Positions 1 to 8,144 are shown, counted from the stretch's first letter. The stretch is 64,000 bases of DNA from DASUPK01 sp963747425 (GCA_963747425.1 CAVVFJ010000014.1:186001-250000); one strand, 5' to 3'. The notes: generated from the letters alone by a model not told the origin. Numbers and translations: made by a program.

Positions 1-652
1 GCAGGCCGATGCTCTGGTCCGGCGTGGGGATCCCGCCCCCTCCCAGATACATGCGCGCATAGCCGTCGAGCTCCGCGCCGTCGAAGTCCTCCTCGCTGTA
101 GTAGGCGCCGGCCTCGACCACGACCACGTCGAGGCCCTTCTCGGCGAGGACCCCGGCGGCGGTGCCGCCGCCGGCGCCGGAGCCGACGATGACCACGTCG
201 CAGTCGAGCTCGGTGTCCTCGGTGATCTCGAGGGGCTCGATCGCCTTCGGCGGCGCGTCCTTCAGCTTCCCGTGCGGTCCGGGGTAGCCGATCGCCTCGT
301 CAACCGGATTGGGCCCCTCGCCCTGCCAGGGCATCGAGTAGTACATGACCATCGTCAGCTTGCGGAGCGCCTGGAAGGCGGCTCGCTGCATGACGTCGTC
401 GGAATCGCACCAGGACAGCAGCGCCACCTCGCGATCCTGCTGGGGAAGTGAGGCGAACTCCGGGTCCCAGCCCTCGATCAGGCCGGCAAACCCGTCCCGG
501 ACCTCGGCGCTCGGGTTGCCGCCCATCGCGCCGAGGATCACGTCGGGGACGTGGATGTCCGTGGCGGAGGGAAGGCCGTTCTCCCCAGGGACGAACGTGT
601 CGCAGATCGCGTCGAGGCTGCGCTTGGCGCCCGCGCTGAGCGTGATCGTCAC
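1..652 (-). CDS. GMC-family FAD oxidoreductase, N-terminal part (runs off the window)
   Basis: Only the first ~217 residues are present; the gene continues beyond base 1. Residues ~1-140 resemble the small gluconate 2-dehydrogenase subunit 3 type domain (motif CDTFVPGENG near the start), and this runs into an FAD-binding Rossmann motif GSGAGGGT followed by VVVVEAG, the GMC oxidoreductase signature. The enzyme should oxidise an alcohol or a reduced ring compound with FAD. The GTG start at 652 is chosen because in-frame stops lie immediately upstream. It is the last visible gene of the pca-linked operon and follows the SnoaL-like gene by 15 nt. A related pair, with the small domain as a separate protein, lies at 34.1-36.0 kb. 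The substrate cannot be read from the sequence. Confidence 0.8.
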   Translation of the reverse strand, partial: MTITLSAGAKRSLDAICDTFVPGENGLPSATDIHVPDVILGAMGGNPSAEVRDGFAGLIEGWDPEFASLPQQDREVALLSWCDSDDVMQRAAFQALRKLTMVMYYSMPWQGEGPNPVDEAIGYPGPHGKLKDAPPKAIEPLEITEDTELDCDVVIVGSGAGGGTAAGVLAEKGLDVVVVEAGAYYSEEDFDGAELDGYARMYLGGGGIPTPDQSIGL

Positions 653-667
653 TATTAACTCAAATTA

Positions 668-1081
668 TCAGACCGATTCGGGTGGTTCCTCGAGCCCGAC
701 GGCTTCGAGGGCCTCCTGCGTTTCCTGGAACAGGCGGATGCGGGTGATCAGGCCGTTGCGCAGCTCGAAAACCAGGGTGCTTCGAGCAATGGTTTCGATG
801 CCATCGCGCCCTCGCAGATGAGCGGTGTTGGGAACGACAACGACATCGCCAGTCTCGATGAAGCGTTCCGGCTCGATTTCGCCCTGCTCGAACATCTCGA
901 AGAAGCTCTGGTGGAAGCGCAGGACCTCTTCAAGACCTCGGTAGACACCCGCCTCCAGGCCCCGGGACGCCGACCAATCCACTTCCACGTCGGGGTCGTT
1001 GAGCTCCCGCAGGGCCTCGAAGTCGCGCCGGTCGTATGCGTTGAGCGAGCGCCGCACGATCTCGACGTTCTCCTTCGACAT
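668..1081 (-). CDS. SnoaL-like (NTF2-fold) protein
   Basis: A 137-residue protein with the typical SnoaL_2 opening (ENVEIVRRSLNAYDRRD) and the acidic FEALRELNDPDVEVDW segment that lines the NTF2-fold pocket. Such proteins are small cyclases, isomerases, hydrolases or ligand carriers, and no catalytic role can be assigned from sequence alone. A longer frame is open upstream, but the ATG at 1081 fits family length and sits only 10 nt after the upstream stop. Placed between the aldolase-like and GMC genes, it may isomerise or hydrate an intermediate of the same pathway. That role is inference from position. Confidence 0.75.
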   Translation of the reverse strand: MSKENVEIVRRSLNAYDRRDFEALRELNDPDVEVDWSASRGLEAGVYRGLEEVLRFHQSFFEMFEQGEIEPERFIETGDVVVVPNTAHLRGRDGIETIARSTLVFELRNGLITRIRLFQETQEALEAVGLEEPPESV

Positions 1082-1091
1082 TGCCGGGGTC

Positions 1092-1721
1092 CTACCCCGA
1101 TCCGTCGCCCTCGACGAGATCCCGAAGGCCGTACATGTCGTAGGACAGCTCGCCGGCCTCGAAGCGGGCACGCCTGGCACTCTCGCTCTCGGCGCGCTCG
1201 CGAGATGCCTGCGCCACCTCGCCGAGCCGATCCTTGGCGACGGCGACCGCGCCGTCGGCGTCGAGCACGACCGCGTCTCCGGGGGAGATCCCGGCGCCAC
1301 CGACCTCGACCGGAACGTCGATCTCGCCCGGCTCGGCTCGCGCCGCGCCCTGGACCCTGATCCAGCGCGCCCAGACCGGCAGGCCGAGCTCGCGGAGCTC
1401 CTCGGTGTCGCGGACGGCGGCGTCGATCAGGACGGCGGCTGCCCCGCGGCCCTTCGCCTGGGTGGCGAGCAGCTCGCCGAGCAGCGCGACCGGCCTCGGC
1501 TCGGGCATCGTCAGGACGAGGACGTCGCCCTGCTCCACGCGATCCATCGCCGCGTGGACCATGAGGATGTCGTCCTGGGCACAGCGGACCGTGCGAGCCG
1601 GTCCCGCCGCTCGCGAGCCGGGGATCACCTGGTGCAGGTCGATGTCGACCAGGCCATTGCGGCCCGAGGCCTCGAAGACCGTCGCGGCTCCCAGCTCCCG
1701 CAGCTCGTCGTGGACGCTCAC
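1092..1721 (-). CDS. RraA-like aldolase (4-hydroxy-4-methyl-2-oxoglutarate / 4-carboxy-4-hydroxy-2-oxoadipate aldolase family)
   Basis: The 209-residue protein has the RraA/HMG aldolase fold markers: GLVDIDLHQVIPGSRAAGPA near the N-terminus, then GELLATQAKGRGAAAVLIDAAVRD, where the G-x-x-x-A...R-D elements bind the divalent metal and pyruvate enolate. Enzymes of this family end the protocatechuate 4,5-cleavage and gallate pathways by splitting 4-carboxy-4-hydroxy-2-oxoadipate into pyruvate and oxaloacetate. The GTG start overlaps the stop of the GalB-like gene by 4 bp, so hydratase and aldolase are translationally coupled in the order expected for consecutive steps. RraA itself (RNase E inhibitor) is a paralogue, but the catabolic context argues for the aldolase. 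Confidence 0.8.
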   Translation of the reverse strand: MSVHDELRELGAATVFEASGRNGLVDIDLHQVIPGSRAAGPARTVRCAQDDILMVHAAMDRVEQGDVLVLTMPEPRPVALLGELLATQAKGRGAAAVLIDAAVRDTEELRELGLPVWARWIRVQGAARAEPGEIDVPVEVGGAGISPGDAVVLDADGAVAVAKDRLGEVAQASRERAESESARRARFEAGELSYDMYGLRDLVEGDGSG

Positions 1722-2431
1722 AGCTCGCGCACCGCATTCGGCACGACGCGCATGAACGCCTCGGCCTGGCGGATCTCAGAGTCGCCCGAGACGCGGCGGG
1801 CATGGTTGCCGCGCTGCTCCGCTCGCTGGGCGTAGTAGGTCTGCAGGTACTGCTGGGATTTCATCTCCGCCATCGCCGCAACCTTGCGCTCGAACACCTG
1901 GGTGATGTCGAGGAAGACGCTCGGCGTGAAGTTGCAGAGCTCGGGCTGGTGGGGCTCGAACAGGTAGAACTGCGGTGGCTTGATCGTCGGGAAGGCGCTC
2001 GCCACGCCGGCGCCGGCGGCGAGGGCACGGGCGCGCTCCACCGCATGGAAGGCGACCGGGTGATCGGGGTTGAAGGGGTCGCGGTCGGTGTGGGTGATGA
2101 GGACGTCGGGGGCGATCTCCCGAATGGCGTCGACGAGCGAGGACAGCGCATCGCCCTCCACCTCCAGCGGGTAGTCGCCGAGGTCGAGGCACCTGAACTC
2201 GGCGCCGAGCGCCTCGGCCGCTGCCTCGGCCTCGGCGTGGCGCACCTTCTTCACGTTCTCGACCGTCTGGCCCTCCTCCTTCCAGAGCTCGCCGGACTCG
2301 CCCTTCTCTCCGTAGGAGAGGGCGATCACGCCGGCGCTGCCGCCGCCCTCCGCCGCCAGGGCCAGGGCGCCGCCGGCCCGCCAGACGAAGTCGGCGGCGT
2401 GGGCGCCGATCGCGAGAACGTTGCGGCTCAC
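1718..2431 (-). CDS. PIG-L family hydratase, GalB-like (4-oxalomesaconate hydratase candidate)
   Basis: The 237-residue protein belongs to the PIG-L/LmbE deacetylase fold, but its N-terminal metal motif reads IGAHAADFVWRAGG rather than AHPDDE. That variant is familiar from GalB, the Zn-dependent 4-oxalomesaconate hydratase of gallate catabolism in Pseudomonas. Further markers are THTDRDPFNPDHP and a C-terminal region rich in QY and aromatic residues. The expected reaction hydrates 4-oxalomesaconate to 4-carboxy-4-hydroxy-2-oxoadipate, the substrate of the aldolase encoded just downstream. The GTG start overlaps the preceding stop (GTGA). It could instead deacetylate an unrelated substrate, but position and motif favour GalB function. 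Confidence 0.8.
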   Translation of the reverse strand: MSRNVLAIGAHAADFVWRAGGALALAAEGGGSAGVIALSYGEKGESGELWKEEGQTVENVKKVRHAEAEAAAEALGAEFRCLDLGDYPLEVEGDALSSLVDAIREIAPDVLITHTDRDPFNPDHPVAFHAVERARALAAGAGVASAFPTIKPPQFYLFEPHQPELCNFTPSVFLDITQVFERKVAAMAEMKSQQYLQTYYAQRAEQRGNHARRVSGDSEIRQAEAFMRVVPNAVREL

Positions 2432-3366
2432 GGCGCCTCCGCCCCCGCCAGCATCCGCGTGTTGTCGACCGCCATCGTCCGCACATCGTCCTCGCTGAAC
2501 CCGGCCTCGAGCAGCTTCTCGGCCATCAGCGGCAGCCCGTCCTCGACCGGCGGGTTCTTCACCTGGCCGAGGTCGCTGGAGAGCACCGTGCGCTCGGGCC
2601 CGACGGCACGGGTGCCGTCGAGCCACTGCTCCCACGAGCACTTGCCCGTGTACGGCGTGGTGAAGCAGCGCTCGATCATCGCGCCCTTGCGGGCCAGCTC
2701 GACCTGATCCTCCACCGAGATCGCCTGGCCGGGATAGTCCGGGTGGGTGACGACCACGTTCTCGACGCCCTCGGCGAGGGCGGCGTCGACCACGGTGAGC
2801 GCATCGGCTGCCGAGATGTGGCCGGTGGAGAGCACCATCCCATGCTCGGCGGCGAGCGCCAGCACGTCCGCGGTCTCGGGGAGCAGATTCCCGTCGGAGT
2901 CGACCACCGCGACCGGCTCGGCGCCGATCCCCTTCTCGCGAAGCTCGAACTCGAGCTTCGACCAGACCGGCAGCTTCGTCTCCGGTCCCGCCGCCGCCAG
3001 GTGGGCGCGCTCGTTCTCGGAGTCGACCGTCGGCAGCCAGACCTTGCGGGCACCCTCCCGTGCCGCGATCTCGACGGCCACGGGATTGATCCCGCCGACC
3101 GCGCGGTTGAGGACGATCGCGCCGAGCACCTGAACCCCCGGCACCGCCTCCCGGACCACCGAGGCCCGCTCGGCGGTGGAGTTGTAGTGCGACTTCAGCA
3201 GGAACCCGGCGAGGCCGAGCTCCGCGAAGCGCCGGGCCAGCCCGATGTCGTCGATCCGGCGCTCGACCACGTCCGGCGAGATGTGGACGTGGAGGTCGAA
3301 GGCGCCGCGGACCAGCTCGCGGGCCGCGTCGGAGGGAGCCTCGGTGGCCTGGCCGGTTGCGCTCAC
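2428..3366 (-). CDS. DUF6282-type amidohydrolase-fold protein; lactonase candidate
   Basis: A 312-residue protein with a metal-dependent hydrolase N-terminus (FDLHVHISPDV, an HxH pair), a lysine in LLKSHYN, STGHIS and VTHPDYPG histidines, and an aspartate in VLSSDLGQVKNP, in the order of the metal ligands of amidohydrolases. This pattern matches the DUF6282 group, whose function is not established. In this operon a 2-pyrone-4,6-dicarboxylate lactonase (LigI role, also an amidohydrolase-fold enzyme) would be needed between the dehydrogenase and the GalB-like hydratase, and this is the only candidate. That role is inference. The GTG start overlaps the stop of the extradiol dioxygenase gene. Confidence 0.7.
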   Translation of the reverse strand: MSATGQATEAPSDAARELVRGAFDLHVHISPDVVERRIDDIGLARRFAELGLAGFLLKSHYNSTAERASVVREAVPGVQVLGAIVLNRAVGGINPVAVEIAAREGARKVWLPTVDSENERAHLAAAGPETKLPVWSKLEFELREKGIGAEPVAVVDSDGNLLPETADVLALAAEHGMVLSTGHISAADALTVVDAALAEGVENVVVTHPDYPGQAISVEDQVELARKGAMIERCFTTPYTGKCSWEQWLDGTRAVGPERTVLSSDLGQVKNPPVEDGLPLMAEKLLEAGFSEDDVRTMAVDNTRMLAGAEAP

Positions 3367-4325
3367 GTCTTCGCCGGCTCCTCGACCACGGGCGTTCCGT
3401 AAGTGTGGAAGCTCTCCACCGTCTTCACGCCCCAGGCCTGGCCCTTGGCGCGCTCCGCCTCGTTCCACACGGTCGCCTCGGGGTCGGGGTCGAAGACGAA
3501 ATAGCCGCCGGTCGTCACCTCGACGCGGTTGCCGCCGGGCTCGAAGCCGTAGAGGAAGAAGCCCTGGGCGACGGCGTGCTTGGAGGGCGCCGCCTCGATG
3601 TGGATGTCGTTGTCGAGGAAGAGGTCGGCGGCACGCAGGACCTCCTCGCGCGTGTCGACCCAGAAGGCGAGGTGATGCAGGCGCCCGCGAGCGCCGTAGG
3701 CGTCGCGGACGTAGATCAGCTCGTGGGCGGCGATCGAGAGGCTCATCCAGGCGCCGGACTCACTGCCGTCGTCGAGCTGGATCCGCTCGTAGAGCCGGTA
3801 GCCCAGGACCTGCTCGGCGAAGTCCCGGTTCGCGCGGACGTCCTCGGCCAGCAGGTTGACGTGGTCCAGGCGCTTGATCGCGGCGCCGCGGCCGGTGTAG
3901 CGCTGCGGCTGGTTCTTGAGCGACGGGCGGAGATGATCCGGCGGCGAGTAGCGCTCGGCCTCGTAGTAGATCTCCATCGGATGGCCGTCGGGGTCGGTGA
4001 AGCGATAGGCCGGGCCGTGGCCAAGGTCGCCGTCGATCCATCCGACACCGCGCCCAGCCTCCTCGATCGCAGCCACCCGGCTCTCGAGCGCCTCCGGGCT
4101 CCACGCGCGCAGCGCCATGTGTCCCAGGCCCGCCTGCTCCGACTCGGTCAGCTTCAGGCAGTAGCGCTGGTAGTCACCCCAGCCGCGCAGGTACACCGAC
4201 TGGCCCTCGCGTGCCTCCTCCTCCATGCCGAGCACCTCCGTGAAGAACTCCAGCGAGCGCTCGGGCTCCGGCGTCAGCAGCTCGGCGTGACCGATGTGAG
4301 CGATGTCGCCGAGCGGCTTGCTCAT
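3363..4325 (-). CDS. Type I extradiol ring-cleavage dioxygenase (VOC superfamily, two-domain)
   Basis: The 320-residue, two-module VOC protein has the length of catechol 2,3-dioxygenases. Fe(II) ligands can be assigned in the C-terminal module: His155 (RLDHVNLL), His217 or His218 (LHHLAFW) and Glu269 (GGNRVEV). The N-terminal module opens with DIAHIGHAEL. It should cleave a catecholic ring next to the two hydroxyls using O2. Its operon partners (dehydrogenase, hydrolase, hydratase, aldolase) suggest a carboxylated catechol such as protocatechuate or gallate, but ring position and substrate are unknown. The ATG start overlaps the upstream stop by 4 bp. Confidence 0.85.
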   Translation of the reverse strand: MSKPLGDIAHIGHAELLTPEPERSLEFFTEVLGMEEEAREGQSVYLRGWGDYQRYCLKLTESEQAGLGHMALRAWSPEALESRVAAIEEAGRGVGWIDGDLGHGPAYRFTDPDGHPMEIYYEAERYSPPDHLRPSLKNQPQRYTGRGAAIKRLDHVNLLAEDVRANRDFAEQVLGYRLYERIQLDDGSESGAWMSLSIAAHELIYVRDAYGARGRLHHLAFWVDTREEVLRAADLFLDNDIHIEAAPSKHAVAQGFFLYGFEPGGNRVEVTTGGYFVFDPDPEATVWNEAERAKGQAWGVKTVESFHTYGTPVVEEPAKT

Positions 4326-5116
4326 CTGGGCGCCCCGGCCTCTGACTCCCGGGCGAGCGACTCGAGCCATGCCTCGCTGGCGGAAGCGATCCGGGGCTCG
4401 ACGCCGGCCTCCTCCAGCATCTCCACCGCGGCCGCCATCTCGTCCACCCGGCGGGCCGCGTGCAGGCGGCTGCCCTCGATCAGGCGCTGCAGCAGGGCGG
4501 CGTCCGCGTCCTCGAGTGTGCGCTCGAGGTCGGCGTAGAGCCAATCCTCGAACCCGAGCTGCTCGGCCACCGCGAGGGACTCGCCGATCGCGGCCGCCAG
4601 GCCCTTCGCGAAGACACTGCGGGCGAGCTTGCGGGCCGCCGCTGAACCGGGTTCCCCGCCGACGACGGTGACGGGCATGCCGAGCGGCTCCATCGTCGCG
4701 GCGAACGACTCCGCGCCATCGCCGGAGGCCAGGGCCGGAGTTCGCAGGCCATTCCCGGGGACGGGGCCGATCAGCGCCACGTCGGCGAACAGGGCGCCGG
4801 ACCCGCCGACGACGTCGGAGATCTCGCGCTTGAGGGCCGGGGCGGCCGTGTTCAGGTCCGCGAAGACCTGACCCTCACGAAAGGCCGGCGCCACGGATCG
4901 CGCGACCTCGAGCGCCACCGCCGCGGAGTTGGCGCTGATCACGACATCCGCGCCGGCGGCCGCGTCCGCCGCGTCGCTCGCGGCCTCGACGCCCTCGGGG
5001 CACGGCGCGACCGGGTCCCAGCCGCGGACGGCTGCGCCGGCCGAGACGAGATCCGTGGCAATCGCCGTACCCGCCTCGCCCATGCCGACCATCCCGATCG
5101 CCGGGCCTCCGCTCAT
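4322..5116 (-). CDS. NAD(P)-binding 6PGDH/3-hydroxyisobutyrate dehydrogenase-like protein with DUF1932-type C-terminus
   Basis: The 264-residue protein starts with a Rossmann fingerprint (IGMVGMGEAGTAIATDL), followed by a helical C-terminal half resembling DUF1932. It lies between pcaC and the extradiol dioxygenase with 4-bp overlaps on both sides. In a meta-cleavage route the ring-opened semialdehyde or its hemiacetal must be oxidised, as LigC does, and this is the only NAD-dependent enzyme in the block. It is therefore a candidate non-orthologous LigC. A reductive role on a 2-oxo or 3-hydroxy acid is equally possible from the fold. Confidence 0.7.
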   Translation of the reverse strand: MSGGPAIGMVGMGEAGTAIATDLVSAGAAVRGWDPVAPCPEGVEAASDAADAAAGADVVISANSAAVALEVARSVAPAFREGQVFADLNTAAPALKREISDVVGGSGALFADVALIGPVPGNGLRTPALASGDGAESFAATMEPLGMPVTVVGGEPGSAAARKLARSVFAKGLAAAIGESLAVAEQLGFEDWLYADLERTLEDADAALLQRLIEGSRLHAARRVDEMAAAVEMLEEAGVEPRIASASEAWLESLARESEAGAPR

Positions 5117-5490
5117 TTGCCCGCGTCCTCCTCCAGGACCCGGCTGGCGACCGCGAAGGCCCGGTTCGCCGCGGGAACCCCGCAGTAGACCGCCGTTTGG
5201 AGCAGCACCTCCTTGATCTCCTCGTCGCTCAGGCCATTGCGACGGGCCGCCCGGACGTGCATCGCCAGCTCATCGAAGTGCCCGAGCGCGATCAGCGCGG
5301 TCATGGTGATCGCGCTGCGCATGCGGCGGTCGAGGCCGGGCCTGGTCCAGATCTCACCCCAGGCGTTGCGCGTGATCAGGTCCTGGAAATCGGCGGTGAA
5401 CTCCGTGGTCCCCTCGATCGCCTTGTCGACGTGCTCGTCGCCCAGCACCTCGCGCCGGACCTCCATGCCGCGGTCGTGCTGATCGCTCAT
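5113..5490 (-). CDS. pcaC: 4-carboxymuconolactone decarboxylase PcaC
   Basis: The 125-residue stand-alone PcaC has the AhpD-like fold: RRMRSAITMTALIALGHFDELAMHVRAARRNGLS followed by EIKEVLLQTAVYCGVPAANRAF, which carries the conserved residues of carboxymuconolactone decarboxylases. It converts 4-carboxymuconolactone to 3-oxoadipate enol-lactone. In many actinobacteria PcaC is fused to PcaD as PcaL; here they are separate but overlap by 4 bp (ATGA), so the two products are probably made in equal amounts. Confidence 0.93.
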   Translation of the reverse strand: MSDQHDRGMEVRREVLGDEHVDKAIEGTTEFTADFQDLITRNAWGEIWTRPGLDRRMRSAITMTALIALGHFDELAMHVRAARRNGLSDEEIKEVLLQTAVYCGVPAANRAFAVASRVLEEDAGK

Positions 5491-6263
5491 CTGGTCGCCT
5501 CCACTCCGAGATGTTGCTCGAGCTCGCGCGTCACCTCGTCGGCCTTCTCCACAGCGGCCAGGTGGCGCGCGCCGGGGAGGACGACGACGGTCGAGCCCTC
5601 GATCTCCTCGCCGATGGCGGCAACGCGCTCTGGGGTGCCAACCGGGTCGTCCTCACCACCGATCACCAGCGTCGCCGCCGCAACGTCGACGAGCCGGCCG
5701 CGCATGTCGACCTCGGCCAGCGCCTCGCAGCAGCTTGCGTATCCCTCCGGAGGCGTGGAGACGAAGGTCCTCCGGATGCGCTCGATCGTCTCCGGGTGGC
5801 GCTCGGGGAACTCGGGCGTGAACCAGCGCTCCATCGTCGGCTCGAACAGGGGCTCGACCCCCTCGGCCCGGACCTGGGCGGCGCGCTCAATCCACATGCT
5901 CGTGGGCGGCAGCTGCATCCCGGTGCAGCAGATCGCCAGCCTGTCGATGCGCTCGGGCGCGTTGACCCCGAGCCACATCGCCGTCATGCCCCCGATCGAG
6001 AGCCCGCAGAAGGAGACGCGCTCCAGCCCGAGGCGGTCGAGGAGCGCGATCACGTCCTGACCCAGATCGGCAAGCGAATACGGGCCCGCTGGAACCGGCG
6101 AGTCGCCGTGACCGCGCGTGTCGTAGCGAAGCACTCGCAGCCGGTCCGACAGGACCGCGGCCTGGGCGTCCCACATCTCGCCACGGGTGCCGAGCGAGTT
6201 CGAGAAGACGACGACCGGGGCATCCTCGGGACCCTCCAGGGTGTGGTGGACTTCGACGCTCAC
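5487..6263 (-). CDS. pcaD: 3-oxoadipate enol-lactonase PcaD
   Basis: The 258-residue alpha/beta hydrolase has FSNSLGTRGEMWDAQ (oxyanion region), the nucleophile elbow GLSIGG with the catalytic serine, an acid in the IGGEDDPVGTPE segment and the catalytic histidine in LPGARHLAAVE. This is the arrangement of PcaD, which hydrolyses the enol-lactone to 3-oxoadipate. The GTG start overlaps the pcaB stop by 4 bp. Operon order pcaH-G-B-D-C is the classical actinobacterial one. Confidence 0.93.
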   Translation of the reverse strand: MSVEVHHTLEGPEDAPVVVFSNSLGTRGEMWDAQAAVLSDRLRVLRYDTRGHGDSPVPAGPYSLADLGQDVIALLDRLGLERVSFCGLSIGGMTAMWLGVNAPERIDRLAICCTGMQLPPTSMWIERAAQVRAEGVEPLFEPTMERWFTPEFPERHPETIERIRRTFVSTPPEGYASCCEALAEVDMRGRLVDVAAATLVIGGEDDPVGTPERVAAIGEEIEGSTVVVLPGARHLAAVEKADEVTRELEQHLGVEATR

Positions 6264-7612
6264 GATTCCCCCCGGAAGCGTGACAGGGCGTGGTCGACGA
6301 AGGAATCGGCCGCGCCCAGGTAGCCGGCCGGGTCGAGCGCCCGGTCGATCTCCTGTTCCGAGAGCTGGCCGCGCACCTCCTTGTCGGAGATCAGCTCGTC
6401 GCGCAGCGGGCGCCCGCCATCGAGCGCCCGCACGGAAGCCGCATCGACCAACTCGCGCGCCCGCCGGCGGCCGACTCGATCGGCGAGCGCCATCACCAGG
6501 CTCTCGGCCATCAGCAGGCCGCCACTGGCATCGAGGTTCGCTCGCATCCGATCGGGCCTGACCTCGAGTCCCTCCAGCGCCTCGCGCAGAGCCGAGACGG
6601 CGCCCCCCGTCAGCGAGAGGGCATCGCTGAGCGGCGCCCACTCGGACTGCCAGGCTCCGGCCGCCCGCTCGTGCTCCTGCGCCATCGCCTCGAGCAGCAC
6701 GCCGGCGGCGCCGCGGACCCGGCGGGCGCAGGCGATCGCCACCACCGAGCCGACCGGGTTTCGCTTCTGCGGCAGCGTCGACGATGCACCGCGCCCGTCG
6801 CCGGATGGCTCGGCCACCTCGCCGACCTCGGTCTGGGAGAGCAGGGCGAGGTCGAGGGCGATCTTCTCCATCACTCCCGCGGTCAGGGCCAGGGACGCCC
6901 CCAGATCGGCGACGCGCAGCCGCGCGGTGTGCCAGGGAATCGGCGGCTGCTCGAGCTCGAGCCGCTTCGCGAGCAGACCGACGACTCGCTCTCCGTCGGT
7001 GCCAAGCGCGGCCAGGGTCCCGGCCGCACCCCCGAGCTGCACCGCCAGCGAGACCGATCCCAGGCGGTCGCGGGCCGACAGGGTCGAATCCAGCCAGCCC
7101 GCCGACTTCAGCCCGAAGGTGGTCGGGAGAGCCTGCTGGAGCAGCGTGCGGCCCGCCATCGCGGCGCCGCGGTGCTCCTCGGCCAGCCCGGCGCAGGCAG
7201 CCGCCACCCCGTCGAGCTCCGCTCGGATCAGCTTCAGGGCTCGGCTCGCGACCAGCATCGCCGCCGTGTCGATCACGTCCTGGCTGGTGGCCCCGAGGTG
7301 GACGAAACCGGCGGCCTCGTCGTCGAGCTTCGCCCGCAGGGCGACGACCAGCGGGACGGCTGGGTTGGCCTTCGAGCGACCGTCGCGAGCGATGGCCTCC
7401 GGGTCGAAGCCACCGCCCTCGCAGGCGGCGGCGATCGCCTCCGCGGCCTCGCCTGGGATCAGCCCCGCCTCCGCCTCGGCGCCCGCGAGGGCGGCCTCGA
7501 AGTCGAGCATCGCCTGGATCCAGGCCGCCCCTGAGGTCGCCTGGCCGATCGCCTCGGGCACGAAGAGCCCGCTGAACGCCTCAGACGACAAAGAAGGCGG
7601 TCTCGCCGTCAC
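6260..7612 (-). CDS. pcaB: 3-carboxy-cis,cis-muconate cycloisomerase PcaB
   Basis: The 450-residue fumarase/aspartase superfamily enzyme shows the signature SSTLPQKRNPV near residue 280 and the N-terminal LFVPEAIGQATS typical of PcaB. It closes 3-carboxymuconate to 4-carboxymuconolactone. The chosen GTG start makes the gene overlap the end of pcaG by 32 nt. Later in-frame GTG codons would remove residues conserved in the family (GLFVPEAI), so the overlap is probably real. Alternatively translation starts a few codons later within the overlap. Confidence 0.92.
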   Translation of the reverse strand: MTARPPSLSSEAFSGLFVPEAIGQATSGAAWIQAMLDFEAALAGAEAEAGLIPGEAAEAIAAACEGGGFDPEAIARDGRSKANPAVPLVVALRAKLDDEAAGFVHLGATSQDVIDTAAMLVASRALKLIRAELDGVAAACAGLAEEHRGAAMAGRTLLQQALPTTFGLKSAGWLDSTLSARDRLGSVSLAVQLGGAAGTLAALGTDGERVVGLLAKRLELEQPPIPWHTARLRVADLGASLALTAGVMEKIALDLALLSQTEVGEVAEPSGDGRGASSTLPQKRNPVGSVVAIACARRVRGAAGVLLEAMAQEHERAAGAWQSEWAPLSDALSLTGGAVSALREALEGLEVRPDRMRANLDASGGLLMAESLVMALADRVGRRRARELVDAASVRALDGGRPLRDELISDKEVRGQLSEQEIDRALDPAGYLGAADSFVDHALSRFRGES

Positions 7613-8144
7613 CCTGAAGATGGATGTCGAAGCGGAGACCTCCCTCCTCGGGGATCGCCACGAGGGTGTCCCGCTCCTTCGGGTCCTCGATCGAGGTGAG
7701 GACGGGATCCTCGCCGTTGGCCTCCGCCTCGTCCGGGAAGTAGATCCGTGTCACCAGCCGCTTCAGCAGACCCCGCGCGAACACGGAGACGTCGATGTGC
7801 GGCGCCTGCGGGCGCCCCCCGGGACCGGGCACGGAGCCGGGCTTGACCGTGATGAACTCGAACCGTCCCTCTGAGTCGGTGGCGCAGCGCCCGAATCCGC
7901 TGAATCCCTCCTCCATGGGGAGCTCATCGCGCGGGTCCTCGGGGTGGGCGTAGCGCCCGGCCCTGTTCGCCTGCCAGATCTCGATCAGGGCGTCGTCCAC
8001 GATCGCCCCCTCGCCGTCGAAGACGCTGCCGCGGATGTGGATCGCGTCGGGGTCGTTCTCGGCCACGAGCCGCTCCTCGCCCTCGTAGGGCACCTGGATC
8101 CGCAGGAACGGGCCGATCGTCTGGGATGGAGTGAGCGCCGGCAT
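7581..8144 (-). CDS. pcaG: Protocatechuate 3,4-dioxygenase alpha subunit PcaG
   Basis: The 187-residue intradiol dioxygenase subunit starts with the usual TPSQTIGPF and keeps the fold (IHIRGSVFDGEGAIVDDALIEIWQAN). At the positions where the beta subunit has its iron ligands this chain reads GSVPG and HIDVSVF, as expected for the non-metal-binding alpha subunit. It pairs with PcaH to form the Fe(III) enzyme that cleaves protocatechuate to 3-carboxy-cis,cis-muconate. The ATG at 8144 overlaps the pcaH stop by one base and has a GGAGGA ribosome binding site. Confidence 0.94.
   Translation of the reverse strand: MPALTPSQTIGPFLRIQVPYEGEERLVAENDPDAIHIRGSVFDGEGAIVDDALIEIWQANRAGRYAHPEDPRDELPMEEGFSGFGRCATDSEGRFEFITVKPGSVPGPGGRPQAPHIDVSVFARGLLKRLVTRIYFPDEAEANGEDPVLTSIEDPKERDTLVAIPEEGGLRFDIHLQGDGETAFFVV

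Noticed and set aside
1092..1721. RraA regulator of RNase E
   Set aside because: The gene is inside a catabolic operon beside a GalB-like hydratase, so the aldolase branch of the family is far more likely.
748..2486. Long overlapping open frames on both strands across the pca region and elsewhere
   Set aside because: They are high-GC shadow frames: Arg/Pro/Ala-rich, without domain motifs, and antisense or frame-shifted to clear genes.
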